A stretch of 28,235 nucleotides of DNA. Origin: Candidatus Bathyarchaeota archaeon. GTDB lineage: Archaea > Thermoproteota > Bathyarchaeia > Bathyarchaeales > Bathyarchaeaceae. Each line of letters starts with the position of its first letter. Within the stretch, counting starts at the first letter, position 1. Of the stretch, positions 1-8,302 are shown in pieces. The position numbers were made by a program, and so were the translations under genes. A model generated the notes under the pieces. It was not told where the DNA came from. It made no database searches and saw nothing but the letters and a program-made list of their open reading frames with translations. The stretch spans positions 3,515-31,749 of the forward strand of contig JAPUUO010000005.1 of the NCBI GenBank assembly GCA_026967815.1, written 5' to 3'.

Positions 1-155
1 TTCATCACTGGTTTCCTTCCGATGAAGACTATGCTTTCGCCTGCTTTTCTAGGTGGTTTTCCGGGTGCTTCAGCTGCTTTTGGGGGCGCCTTAGCTTCTT
101 CAGCTGCTTTAACTTTTTTGGGTTTCTCGGCTTTTGCTTGTTCTTTTTTAGACAA
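1..155 (-). CDS. albA: Alba-family chromatin protein, 5' part only (runs off left edge)
   Basis: Alba binds DNA and RNA and is an abundant archaeal chromatin protein. The 51 visible codons end in ESIVFIGRKPVM, which matches the first strand and the IGKKPVMNYV signature of Alba; the Arg-Lys pair at residues 47-48 corresponds to the DNA-contacting lysines (Lys16/Lys17 in Sulfolobus Alba). Before this core lies a tail of about 38 residues made almost only of Lys, Ala, Pro and Glu, much longer than the short N-terminus usual in the family. The TTG start is well fixed: a GGAGG site (163-167) sits 7 nt upstream, an in-frame TGA lies at 168-170, and no other standard start codon occurs before the core. 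The gene follows the porB end by 40 nt on the same strand, so it may be read from the por operon. The C-terminus is outside the window. Confidence 0.85.
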   Translation of the reverse strand, partial: MSKKEQAKAEKPKKVKAAEEAKAPPKAAEAPGKPPRKAGESIVFIGRKPVM

Positions 156-195
156 ATTTCTTCCTCCTCAAAGTTTACATTGAAGTTGCTTACTA

Positions 196-1116
196 CTACA
201 CAGGTTGTAGCTTCTTATACTTTTCCCATGACCTGTCAACCCACTTTTGAAGCACTTCGACATCTTCACTGGTCATGTGTCGGAAACGTCCCTGCCCCTT
301 TAGATACTCTTCGATTGGCTTGCGTCTGGATTTATCCAACAAACGCGCACTCGGACCATTGAATTTCAATTCTCCATATTCGACCTCGAATAGAGTCCAC
401 ATGCCTGTTTGAACCGCCAATCGTCCCGTTTCTATAGTTTTTTCGGTGGGAAATCTCCAACCTGGTGGACAGGGCGTCAGTATTTGAATGTATTTAGGCC
501 CCTTTATCTCCTTAGCTTTCCTCAGCTTTGAAACCAGGTCGAGAGGATACGATATACAAGCTGTCGCAACGTAGGGGATATCATGCGCCGCCATGATCAA
601 GGGAACATTTTTTTTGTGTTGCTTTTTTCCTGTCGGTGTCGTGGTTGTCCAAGCTCCATATGGCGTAGAGCCGCTTCGCTGGATGCCTGTGTTCATGTAG
701 CTCTCGTTGTCATAACAGACGTATATGAAGTTAGTTCCACGTTCAACGGCGCCCGACAACGCTTGGATGCCTATGTCTGCAGTGCCGCCATCGCCAGCCC
801 AAGCAAGCACAGTCACATCTTTCACACCTCTTTTTTCATATGCTGCAACCACTCCGGAGGCTGCCGCTGCTGCCGCTTCAAACGCTATGTTGAGACAGGG
901 AGATGCAAACGCCGTGTTGGGGAATGGACTGTGAATCACAGATGCACAGCAGGCAGGAACCACGAAAACTGTACGTGGGCCAAGTGCCTTATAGGCTAGC
1001 CTTATTGCTATTGAAAGACCGCATCCGGCACACGTAGCATTACCGGGCAGAAAATATTCTTCACGATGTAGTTCTTTCAGCTTTACCATGTCTTTCACTT
1101 CCTCAAGCCGACCCAT
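196..1116 (-). CDS. porB: 2-oxoacid (pyruvate-type):ferredoxin oxidoreductase, beta subunit, set 1
   Basis: The beta subunit carries thiamine diphosphate and the proximal 4Fe-4S cluster of the heterotetrameric, cytoplasmic oxidoreductase that turns a 2-oxoacid, CoA and ferredoxin into acyl-CoA, CO2 and reduced ferredoxin. Visible motifs: CAGC at residues 29-32, PACCASV with Cys56/57, the ThDP/Mg motif GDGGTADIG at 108-116, YDNESYMN at about 135-142, and TPCPPGW with Cys216. These give the expected four cluster cysteines. At 306 aa it is of normal length. It is last in the gamma-delta-alpha-beta operon. The start at 1116 has a GGAGGT site 4 nt upstream and overlaps alpha by 22 nt; an ATG at 1089 is the alternative. 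Its N-terminal half differs clearly from the second beta subunit in this window, so substrate preference may differ. Pyruvate versus a branched-chain or other 2-oxoacid cannot be decided from sequence reading alone. Confidence 0.88.
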   Translation of the reverse strand: MGRLEEVKDMVKLKELHREEYFLPGNATCAGCGLSIAIRLAYKALGPRTVFVVPACCASVIHSPFPNTAFASPCLNIAFEAAAAAASGVVAAYEKRGVKDVTVLAWAGDGGTADIGIQALSGAVERGTNFIYVCYDNESYMNTGIQRSGSTPYGAWTTTTPTGKKQHKKNVPLIMAAHDIPYVATACISYPLDLVSKLRKAKEIKGPKYIQILTPCPPGWRFPTEKTIETGRLAVQTGMWTLFEVEYGELKFNGPSARLLDKSRRKPIEEYLKGQGRFRHMTSEDVEVLQKWVDRSWEKYKKLQPV

Positions 1117-2273
1117 CTAACCTCCTTTTCCACTCTGCCCAGCTTAAGGTCCTTCAATGATTTACGGGCAATTTCTTCTATGACAGGGTAAGTTACGTCT
1201 CTTCCTCCCAAGCCGGCTATGTAACCTGCCATCAATGGTGTTTCCTTTTTTTCGTACAGTGATGCTTTAGTCTCCGTGAAAAGTGGTCCTTCCATCCCGT
1301 AGGAGATATGGCGGTCGATCACTGTCAGCATGCGAGGCTTTTCTGCAAGGTTTCGAATCTGTTCCTTTGGAAATGGTCTGAAGACGCGTACCCTAACTAC
1401 ACCCACTTTGCGTCCACGGTTTCGCAGTCGGTCAACTGCTGTTTTAGCTTCACTTCCAATGGTTCCCATTGATAGCAACAGAAGGTCTGCGTCTTCACAT
1501 CTGTAACATTCCAAGTGCCCGCCATATTCACGACCAAATCTCTTGCCGTAGTCTCTATCGATTTCTGGTATCAGCTTTACAGCGTTCTCCAAGGCCTCAT
1601 GCATGAAGTAGCGAAACTCCATGTACCATTCGGGATAGATTAGGCTGCCGTGAGTGACTGGATTGCTCACATCTAGTGTCCAAGAGGGATTGTACGACGG
1701 TAGGAATTCGTCGATTTCACTCTGATCTGGTATTTCTACGGGCATGGATGTGTGAGAGAGGATGAATCCTTCGTGGCAGATCATTGCTGGCATCGCAACA
1801 CGTTTGTCCTCGCATAGCTTGTAGGCTTGGATAATCGTGTCGAAGATCTCTTGATTATCCGCACAATAGAACTGGAGCCAGCCAGTGTCTCTTTGTGACA
1901 GAGAATCACTGAAGTCTGCCCAAATGTTCCAGCCTGGTCCCATAGCACGGTTTACCACCGACATGATGATTGGAAGGCGAGCTGCGGCTGCCCATTGAAG
2001 CATTTCGTGCATGAGCGCCAACCCATGTGCTGATGTAGCTGTGAAGGTACGGGCTCCAGCCGCGGCTGCCCCAATGCATGCTGACATAGCGCTGTGCTCT
2101 GATTCAACTCTTATGTACTTAGCGTTCATCTCTCCTTTTTCAACAAACTCTGCGATCTGTTCAACTACGGGCGATTGAGGAGTTATAGGGTAAGCGGCAA
2201 TCACTTCGGCTCTGGCGGCTCTACATGCGTAGCCTGCTATGTGGTTTCCTGTGTCCATGATCGTCTGAGGCAT
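1095..2273 (-). CDS. porA: 2-oxoacid (pyruvate-type):ferredoxin oxidoreductase, alpha subunit, set 1
   Basis: The alpha subunit, about 392 aa, holds the pyrimidine-binding and core domains of the oxidoreductase. The family signature AAYPITPQSP (N-terminal 2-oxoacid recognition) is followed by VESEHSAM and GARTFTATSAHGLALMHE, as in archaeal PorA, and then RDTGW with a downstream asparagine-glutamine segment. The C-terminal transketolase-like domain includes GMEGPLF and AGLGGRDV. I place the start at the ATG at 2273, where the delta stop and alpha start share one base (TAATG), rather than at the upstream ATG at 2312, whose extension lies inside delta in another frame and has no family-like sequence. 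Third gene of the operon and likely translationally coupled to both neighbours. Confidence 0.87.
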   Translation of the reverse strand: MPQTIMDTGNHIAGYACRAARAEVIAAYPITPQSPVVEQIAEFVEKGEMNAKYIRVESEHSAMSACIGAAAAGARTFTATSAHGLALMHEMLQWAAAARLPIIMSVVNRAMGPGWNIWADFSDSLSQRDTGWLQFYCADNQEIFDTIIQAYKLCEDKRVAMPAMICHEGFILSHTSMPVEIPDQSEIDEFLPSYNPSWTLDVSNPVTHGSLIYPEWYMEFRYFMHEALENAVKLIPEIDRDYGKRFGREYGGHLECYRCEDADLLLLSMGTIGSEAKTAVDRLRNRGRKVGVVRVRVFRPFPKEQIRNLAEKPRMLTVIDRHISYGMEGPLFTETKASLYEKKETPLMAGYIAGLGGRDVTYPVIEEIARKSLKDLKLGRVEKEVRWVGLRK

Positions 2274-2554
2274 TAGACTTCTCTCTCCATCTTTATCGCG
2301 TCGACGGGGCATTCATTGACGCATACTCCACATCCTTTGCAATACTTGAAGTCAACTTTCGGCATATCTTCTTCATCTCGTTCAATACAACCCTCTGGAC
2401 AGTATATCCAGCATAACAGGCACCCAGTGCATCGGGGCATGTCGAAAACGGGACGAAATGTTCGCCAAAAACCAGTCTCCCCCGCGCTACCAGTCTTTGG
2501 ACGCGAAAGGGGTGTAGGTGGTAAGTCCTTCATGGTTTTTGGTTCTCTACTCAT
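2273..2554 (-). CDS. porD: 2-oxoacid:ferredoxin oxidoreductase, delta (ferredoxin-like) subunit, set 1
   Basis: This 93-aa iron-sulfur subunit passes electrons from the ThDP-bound intermediate to free ferredoxin. It contains two classical 4Fe-4S motifs, CTGCLLCWIYCPEGCI in the middle and CKGCGVCVNECPVDAI near the C-terminus, each of the CxxCxxCxxxCP type. The ATG overlaps the gamma stop by 4 nt (ATGA), and its own TAA overlaps the alpha start, so the three are tightly coupled. The order gamma-delta-alpha-beta is the classic archaeal por/vor order. Length and motifs are normal. Confidence 0.9.
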   Translation of the reverse strand: MSREPKTMKDLPPTPLSRPKTGSAGETGFWRTFRPVFDMPRCTGCLLCWIYCPEGCIERDEEDMPKVDFKYCKGCGVCVNECPVDAIKMEREV

Positions 2555-3114
2555 ATAGGTTCGCCAACCTTCACTAGCCTTGTATAGGCTCTTGTCGCTG
2601 CCTCAGCGTTCTTCTCCCCAACAGATCCAGACCATTGCTTGCATATAGTTTCCCTCACGCTCTCCAGTTTGACTTCGCCAGTTGCCTTAGCGAAAGCACC
2701 CATCATTGTGGTGTTAACAACCGGAAGCCCGGCAACTAAGAGCCCCAGTTCAAGAGCTATTCCAGTAGCATCGACAGTTGCCACACGATGCCCCTTGATA
2801 CTGACCTCCTCAGGCCGTTTTGTCGTGTTCATTATAACCATACCGTCTTCTTTAAGCCCATCCGTGACTGCCACAACCTTCAGAAGCTTAAAATCAAAAA
2901 CCATCACATAATCCGGATTGTAGACTCGGCTGCGTATGGGATTGGGCTTGTCCGCTATTCGAAGAAAAGCTTCGACTGGAGCCCCTCTCCGCTCAGCACC
3001 AAAAAATGCGAACGACTGTGCCCATTTGCCCTCCGAAAACACTGCACGCGCCAATAACTCTGCGGCAGTTACGCTGCCCTGTCCGCCTCGACCATGAATC
3101 CTGACTTCTTTCAT
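2551..3114 (-). CDS. porG: 2-oxoacid:ferredoxin oxidoreductase, gamma subunit, set 1
   Basis: The 187-aa gamma subunit forms the CoA-binding domain of the complex. The family N-terminus is plain: EVRIHGRGGQGSVTAAELLA, then the FFGAERRGAPVEAFLRI segment, which resembles the shared POR/VOR gamma of Pyrococcus. First gene of the minus-strand operon; an AAGGAAG ribosome-binding site lies shortly before the ATG. The promoter must lie in the region shared with the divergent second operon, but I do not see a clear TATA box on this strand (a weak AT-rich stretch is near 3150-3160). Confidence 0.88.
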   Translation of the reverse strand: MKEVRIHGRGGQGSVTAAELLARAVFSEGKWAQSFAFFGAERRGAPVEAFLRIADKPNPIRSRVYNPDYVMVFDFKLLKVVAVTDGLKEDGMVIMNTTKRPEEVSIKGHRVATVDATGIALELGLLVAGLPVVNTTMMGAFAKATGEVKLESVRETICKQWSGSVGEKNAEAATRAYTRLVKVGEPI

Positions 3115-3315
3115 TAGGGTCTTCCTTCTGGTCAGAGAAAAGAAACGTATCTTTCATAAGATATTAGTGTTTGGTCTCAACACAGATTTACGTGTGTGCA
3201 TGTAGTGAATCCAGCTTTTGGAAAACTTTTCTGTCCGTTACATCCAGCTATAAAAGAGTAATGTGTATATTTAGCCTCTGTTAATTATGTCGAAAGAAGC
3301 TTGGAGGAGAACAGT
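3115..3315. promoter_or_regulatory. Divergent promoter region between the two por operons
   Basis: This 201-bp gap separates the two oppositely transcribed oxidoreductase operons. A good archaeal TATA box for the plus-strand operon, TATAAAAG, lies at 3249-3256, which predicts transcription start near 3277 and a leader of about 40 nt to the GTG start. The minus-strand promoter is not obvious. Sharing one short region would allow a common regulator to set the balance between the two enzymes; no clear palindromic operator was seen. Confidence 0.55.
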
Positions 3316-3876
3316 GTGGAGAAACTCAGAGAGATCCGATGGCACGGTCGAGGTGGCCAAGGAGCGTGGACTGCAAGTGAGATCCTAGCAAAAGCAGCTA
3401 TACTGGAAGGAAAATACATTCAATCTTTCCCAGAGTTCGGTCCGGAACGAATGGGTGCACCAGTAAACTCGTACACACGAATAAGTGAGGAGCCAATAAA
3501 CTTGCACTGCTCAGTTTACAATCCAGACATAGTTGCAGTCCTAGATCCAACTCTTCTAAAAACAGTCCCAGTGACCCAAGGACTAAAAGAAAACGGAACC
3601 CTTTTAGTCAACACAATAGCAACTCCAACTGAAATTCGCGAAAAACTAAATCTAAGATCTGGAAAAGTCTGGACAGTTCCAGCAACAAAAATAGCTATGA
3701 GAATTCTTGGCCGACCAATAACAAACACTGCAATGGTCGGCGCTGTTGCAAAAGCATTACAGATTGTAAGTTTAGAAAGCATAAAAAAAGCTGCAAAAGG
3801 AAGATTCCCACCGAGCGTAGCCGAGAAAAATATTGCAATAATTAAACAAGCCTACGAGGAGGCTAAAACCGGATGA
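3316..3876 (+). CDS. porG: 2-oxoacid:ferredoxin oxidoreductase, gamma subunit, set 2
   Basis: CoA-binding gamma subunit of the second complex, 186 aa. It shows IRWHGRGGQGAWTASEILA and SFPEFGPERMGAPVNSYTRI, parallel to the first gamma but clearly divergent from it. I choose the GTG at 3316 because GGAGGAG (3303-3309) sits 6 nt upstream. A TTG at 3301 is in frame, but it would place this ribosome-binding site inside the coding sequence. The gene overlaps delta by 4 nt (ATGA at 3873-3876). First gene of the plus-strand operon, behind the TATA box at 3249. Confidence 0.88.
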   Translation: MEKLREIRWHGRGGQGAWTASEILAKAAILEGKYIQSFPEFGPERMGAPVNSYTRISEEPINLHCSVYNPDIVAVLDPTLLKTVPVTQGLKENGTLLVNTIATPTEIREKLNLRSGKVWTVPATKIAMRILGRPITNTAMVGAVAKALQIVSLESIKKAAKGRFPPSVAEKNIAIIKQAYEEAKTG

Positions 3877-4163
3877 ACACAGAAAAAAAGAAAGGTTGGA
3901 AAGAAATCCCAATGGCTGGAGTATGTTGGGTTCCAAGCACATCTTACCTTACAGGAGACTGGAAAATCTACCGTCCTGTTTGGGACTCAGAAAAATGCAC
4001 ACGCTGTGTGCTATGTCATCTCTACTGCCCAGACGGTGCAATAACATGGAAAGCCAAAACAAACGAGATGATCTTCAACTATGACTATTGTAAAGGATGT
4101 GGAATCTGCGAAGCAGAATGTCCTACAAACGCAATATCAATGAAACTGGAGGGGGAACCATAA
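3873..4163 (+). CDS. porD: 2-oxoacid:ferredoxin oxidoreductase, delta (ferredoxin-like) subunit, set 2
   Basis: A 96-aa subunit with two 4Fe-4S motifs, CTRCVLCHLYCPDGAI and CKGCGICEAECPTNAI, for electron transfer out of the complex. It has the same layout as the set 1 delta subunit, with a slightly different N-terminus. The ATG overlaps the gamma stop by 4 nt, so translation is coupled. Its stop at 4161-4163 is followed 2 nt later by the alpha ATG. Confidence 0.9.
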   Translation: MNTEKKKGWKEIPMAGVCWVPSTSYLTGDWKIYRPVWDSEKCTRCVLCHLYCPDGAITWKAKTNEMIFNYDYCKGCGICEAECPTNAISMKLEGEP

Positions 4164-4165
4164 AC

Positions 4166-5404
4166 ATGACCGCAATTCAGCAAAAGGGACAAAAGGTAAT
4201 AGCCCTAAATGGAGACGAAGCAGTTGCATACGCGGTGAAGCAATGTGATGTTGATGTCGTAGCCGCCTACCCTATAACTCCGCAAACAATAATAGTTGAA
4301 AAGTTCAGCGAATATGTTCACGACGGTGAAGTAGACACAGAATTCATATGCACAGAATCGGAACATAGCGCACTTACGTGTTGCTTGACAGCTGCAGCGG
4401 TTGGAGCAAGAACCTTCACGGCAACAGCCTCTGCAGGCCTAGCCCTAATGCATGAAATCCTCTACGTCACTTCCGGTTGTAGGGCTCCAGTTGTCATGGC
4501 AGTTGCGAATCGAGCCTTGTCAGCTCCGATTAACATACACTGTGACCACTCAGACAGCATGGTTGAAAGGGATTCGGGATGGATACAAGTCTATGCGGAA
4601 AACAATCAGGAAGTGTATGACTCTATCATTCAAGCCTTCAGAATAGCCGAGCACGCAGAGGTCTTATTGCCCATATTGGTAGGTTTAGATGGATTCTTCC
4701 TTAGTCATACTTTGGAAAACGTATGCGTTCTACCAGATGAAGTCGTTCGAAATTTCGTTAGTCAAAGGCAGTTCCCACTTGTAAAGAACCACGAAGGAAA
4801 ATTGGTACCGTTCAAACTTGACCCAGAAAATCCCATAACAATAGGACCACTAGACCTCCAGGATTACTATTTCGAACATAAGAGACAACAAGAAGAAGCC
4901 ATGCAAAGGGCACCCGAGATAATCAAGAAGATTCACGAAGAATATGCGGAAATCAGTGGGCGCAGATACGGAAACGGGCTAGTAGAAACATATAGACTCG
5001 AAGATGCAGAATTAGCAACTATATGCCTAGGCTCAACCGCCGGAACCGTCAAAACAGTGGTAGACGAACTGCGAGCAAAAGGAGTGAGAGCTGGACTATT
5101 AAGAATACGAGCCTTCAGACCTTTACCAGTTCAAGACATAATCGAAGCTCTACGAAATGTGAAAGCCATCGCTGTAATGGATAGAAGTTGCAGCTTCGGA
5201 GGCTATGGTGGCCCAGTTTTCCATGAAATTAGGCACGCTCTCTACGATTCAAATCCACATACACACACTGTAAACTACATCTATGGATTGGGTGGAAGAG
5301 ACATGTCACAACACATGATCCTGAAAATCTACCAAGACCTAGAAATGATTATCAAAACAGGAAGAACGGAACATCTAGTCCAATTTGTGGGCTTAAGAGA
5401 GTAA
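4166..5404 (+). CDS. porA: 2-oxoacid (pyruvate-type):ferredoxin oxidoreductase, alpha subunit, set 2
   Basis: Alpha subunit of about 412 aa. Motifs: AAYPITPQTIIVEK, TESEHSALTCCLTAAAVGAR, HCDHSDSMVERDSGW, and a C-terminal YGLGGRDMS close to the end. The ATG at 4166 is preferred: a purine-rich GGAGGGGG lies about 10 nt upstream inside the delta end. A longer in-frame reading from 4097 only adds out-of-frame delta sequence. It is about 20 residues longer than set 1 alpha, mainly through an insertion near residues 215-230 (QRQFPLVKNHEGK). Confidence 0.87.
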   Translation: MTAIQQKGQKVIALNGDEAVAYAVKQCDVDVVAAYPITPQTIIVEKFSEYVHDGEVDTEFICTESEHSALTCCLTAAAVGARTFTATASAGLALMHEILYVTSGCRAPVVMAVANRALSAPINIHCDHSDSMVERDSGWIQVYAENNQEVYDSIIQAFRIAEHAEVLLPILVGLDGFFLSHTLENVCVLPDEVVRNFVSQRQFPLVKNHEGKLVPFKLDPENPITIGPLDLQDYYFEHKRQQEEAMQRAPEIIKKIHEEYAEISGRRYGNGLVETYRLEDAELATICLGSTAGTVKTVVDELRAKGVRAGLLRIRAFRPLPVQDIIEALRNVKAIAVMDRSCSFGGYGGPVFHEIRHALYDSNPHTHTVNYIYGLGGRDMSQHMILKIYQDLEMIIKTGRTEHLVQFVGLRE

Positions 5405-5418
5405 GGGAGGCAAGGAAA

Positions 5419-6381
5419 ATGGCATCGGAATGGAAATTTACAGCGAAAGAAATTGCAGAAAGACCAGACCTTTTCATGTCTGGACACAGGGCATGCGCAG
5501 GATGTGCCCCAGCAACTGTTCACAGACTTGTATTGAAAGCTACTAGAGGACCAACAATAGCAACAAATGCAACTGGATGCATGGAAGTAACCTCGACTAT
5601 CTATCCCTTTACAGCGTGGAAGATACCATGGATACATACGGCCTTCGAAAACGCTGCTGCTAACGCTTCTGGAATTGAAGCTGCACTAAAGATACTGAGA
5701 AAGAAGGGCAGACTTGAATACGAACATGTAGATGTTATTGCCTTCGGAGGAGATGGGGGAACCTTTGACATAGGTATACAAGCTTTGTCTGGAGCCGTAG
5801 AAAGAGGACACGACTTCCTTTATGTTCTATATGACAATGAAGCCTACATGAACACAGGCATACAAAGAAGCGGAGGAACCCCGCTTGGTGCATGGACAAC
5901 CACCTCTCCAGCAGGAAGAAAGATTCCTGGAAAACCTCAGCTCAAGAAACCAATTGCAGATATAATGGTCGCACATGAAATGCCATATGTCGCAACTGCA
6001 TCCCCGGCTTTTTGGATAGACCTGATTAAGAAAGTGAGAAGAGGTTTGGAAGTGGAGGGTCCAGCTTTCTTGCATGTGATAGCTCCTTGTCCAAGAGGAT
6101 GGCGCTCTGATCCAAGCAAAAGCATCGAGATTTCCCGCATAGCTGTTGAAACATGCATATTCCCACTGTGGGAAGCCATAGACGGCGAATACAACCTATC
6201 GGCGCCAAGCAAGCTCATGGCTCTAAGACCAGAACGGAAGAAAACAGTGAAAGAGTATCTGAAAATGCAGGGGCGCTTTAGGCACTTATTCAAGCCCGAG
6301 TTTGAACACTTAACTGGGAAGATTCAAGAGACGGTGGACAGGCGCTGGCAAAAACTGCTTAAGAGATGCAACATGCCCTGA
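5419..6381 (+). CDS. porB: 2-oxoacid (pyruvate-type):ferredoxin oxidoreductase, beta subunit, set 2
   Basis: ThDP- and cluster-binding beta subunit, 320 aa. It has GHRACAGCA with Cys26/29, ATGCMEVTST with Cys54, the ThDP motif GDGGTFDIG at 111-119, YDNEAYMN at about 138-145, and APCPRGW with Cys224. The GHRACAGC and TGCMEV segments are the textbook form of archaeal pyruvate:ferredoxin oxidoreductase beta, so of the two sets this is the better candidate for pyruvate itself (inference). GGGAGG at 5405-5410 lies 8 nt before the ATG. It ends the operon and converges on the DUF2070 gene, with 94 bp between them. Confidence 0.89.
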   Translation: MASEWKFTAKEIAERPDLFMSGHRACAGCAPATVHRLVLKATRGPTIATNATGCMEVTSTIYPFTAWKIPWIHTAFENAAANASGIEAALKILRKKGRLEYEHVDVIAFGGDGGTFDIGIQALSGAVERGHDFLYVLYDNEAYMNTGIQRSGGTPLGAWTTTSPAGRKIPGKPQLKKPIADIMVAHEMPYVATASPAFWIDLIKKVRRGLEVEGPAFLHVIAPCPRGWRSDPSKSIEISRIAVETCIFPLWEAIDGEYNLSAPSKLMALRPERKKTVKEYLKMQGRFRHLFKPEFEHLTGKIQETVDRRWQKLLKRCNMP

Positions 6382-6475
6382 TCATCCCTTCCCTGTTTGA
6401 ATTCACCGCGATGATACCCATCAGCCACCTATCAGTTCCTTATAAGTCACTGGCTCTCAGAAATCGCTTAAAAAA

Positions 6476-8302
6476 CTAGGAAATAAAGAGCAGTGTTGTC
6501 CAAATCAAGCCAACCAATGGAAATATGATTGTAGCTAGTCTCTTTGCACGTAAGAAAGCCTTTTCGACTAAGAGACAGAGCATCCCTATTTGTCTCTCGC
6601 CGATAACCCCGACGTTTGACGTTACCCTTGTAAGCCAAGCGGCTTCAGCAGGTTCTAAGTTGCTCCTTGCCATCGTTGCAGCTTGCTCAATGTATTCAAT
6701 TAGTTTTCTCTGATCCAGTGCTTCTCCAAGTGGATGATAACCTCTAGGAGTCACCACAATGCCGTTTACTGCATGAGTGTCTGTGGTTAAGATTTCGCCA
6801 TCGGTAAAGCCGATTTCCTCTAGCTTTTGAAGGATTTTCTCTCGGAGACCAGAAATCATGTTATTTCCGTCAATGGTGACATAGGCTATCAACTGGTCTT
6901 TCACTTTCACCGCTGTAACAGAGATTCCACCAGGACCCATGCCGTCTTTCAAGCTGAAATCGGTAGGAAGAAAATTCGCTGCTCCAACTTGCAGAAAACC
7001 TTTCTGACCTTTCAAGGCAGTTTCCAAGCTTGCAACTACAGCCTTTTTAATGGGAGAAATCGCCCTGACAATGTGGAAAGGCCCTTCGATGCTATTGTGG
7101 GCGTCAATAGCCATTGCCATTGATAGACCTCGTTTTCTAGACTCTTCGGTGATAAAAGATTCCAAATCTGACGGAAGATCTTCCATTGTCTGAGGAGCCA
7201 AAGTCAATGTGAAAAGAGCGCATTTTCCAAAAATCTGACAACTTGAATTGGCGCCATTCTTCTGAGCACGCACAAAATGGGTGGTTGCAGAGTCAAAATT
7301 TGACACATCAACCATTTCTGAGATTTTTTCGATAATCTTTTGATTTTGAGCTTGCGAAGTGAGGTCGAGGTCATGTCCTGATAGTCCATGAGGAACAGAA
7401 ACTACGCATTTCAGCTTGTTTTCCAGCTCTCTCTGAATCAGGTAAGGTAAGGCACTGCTGCCAACATTCTTGAAGGGACCCGGATGAAAAGTTGGAACAA
7501 CGATAGCTGCTTTCACTTTCCCTCCTGCTCGAAACATCATCACAGAAAGCTTTATGCTCCGTTCAACGCTGAGCTTTTCCAGAAGGCTTTCCAAAGGTTC
7601 ATTCAGGTCTTCTGCCCAATTCGCCATGAAAGCTTTAAGAACAGAAAGCAGCTTAGCGCCGATAATTTTTGTGCCCATCCGGTTAAGGAAGAACATGAAG
7701 CAAAAAGCCGCCAAAACGCCCACAGAAAGCGATAATGCGAAGAAGAAAAAAGTTGAAGAAGAAAATACATGACCCAATATTCCTTGCATGAACACCAATG
7801 GCATAGCGTACAATCCTGGTTGCAAAATAGAGTAGAAGATAATCCTTCCACCGCTACCAAAAGAAATCGCCGAAAAAACCAGCAAGCGAAGAATGATGAT
7901 GGCACAAAGACCTAAAAGAACAAGTCTTAGCCAGAGAACAAGATCATTTAAGAAAAGGTAACTGAAGCCTCCGAGGAGAATGAACAAAATCCATAAAAGG
8001 TTGGCATAAAGGGAAAGAGCAAAACAACGTCTCAAATTGAGAACTGAGTCGCTTCTAGGTATGCAAAGATTGACTGCAAGATCAGCCAGCGTCGCCAAGA
8101 TGAAAACGACAAATCCAACAACCAGACCTAGCAGAAGCCCATCAAAAGAAGAAATAATCGGCAAAATAGTAGAAACGCCTACAAAAAGGCTTCCTACGAA
8201 AAGCCAGATTGTCACTGTTCTGTGAGATGGGAGAGTGAAGAGAGAGGAGTACCGTTTCACTGCCTTGTTAATGTCGTTATTTAGTGCATCTTTGGAACTC
8301 AA
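6476..8302 (-). CDS. DUF2070 family membrane protein
   Basis: A 608-aa archaeal membrane protein that I assign to DUF2070 from overall layout and motifs; its function is not known. About six or seven hydrophobic helices occupy residues 27-210 (for example LFVGSLFVGVSTILPI and the stretch from about 95 to 150). A soluble domain of about 350 residues follows, and one C-terminal membrane helix (about 585-606) closes the protein. The soluble domain holds polar clusters that look catalytic or metal-binding: PTFHPGPFKN, AIDAHNSIEGPFH, GMGPGGISV and TTDTHAVNG. An extracytoplasmic or membrane-bound hydrolase is possible, but this is inference. The start is a TTG at 8302 with a weak GAGG upstream. It stands alone, convergent with por set 2. 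Confidence 0.75.
   Translation of the reverse strand: MSSKDALNNDINKAVKRYSSLFTLPSHRTVTIWLFVGSLFVGVSTILPIISSFDGLLLGLVVGFVVFILATLADLAVNLCIPRSDSVLNLRRCFALSLYANLLWILFILLGGFSYLFLNDLVLWLRLVLLGLCAIIILRLLVFSAISFGSGGRIIFYSILQPGLYAMPLVFMQGILGHVFSSSTFFFFALSLSVGVLAAFCFMFFLNRMGTKIIGAKLLSVLKAFMANWAEDLNEPLESLLEKLSVERSIKLSVMMFRAGGKVKAAIVVPTFHPGPFKNVGSSALPYLIQRELENKLKCVVSVPHGLSGHDLDLTSQAQNQKIIEKISEMVDVSNFDSATTHFVRAQKNGANSSCQIFGKCALFTLTLAPQTMEDLPSDLESFITEESRKRGLSMAMAIDAHNSIEGPFHIVRAISPIKKAVVASLETALKGQKGFLQVGAANFLPTDFSLKDGMGPGGISVTAVKVKDQLIAYVTIDGNNMISGLREKILQKLEEIGFTDGEILTTDTHAVNGIVVTPRGYHPLGEALDQRKLIEYIEQAATMARSNLEPAEAAWLTRVTSNVGVIGERQIGMLCLLVEKAFLRAKRLATIIFPLVGLIWTTLLFIS

Noticed and set aside
583..999. Plus-strand open frame of 138 codons
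   Set aside because: It is antisense to porB set 1 and has the low-complexity, Cys/Arg-rich look of a shadow frame.
4097..4165. Upstream extension of porA set 2
   Set aside because: It only re-reads the delta gene out of frame; the ATG at 4166 begins the family-like sequence.
7484..7905. Several open frames on both strands within the DUF2070 gene
   Set aside because: They overlap the membrane-helix part of DUF2070, where biased codons leave long empty frames; none is protein-like.
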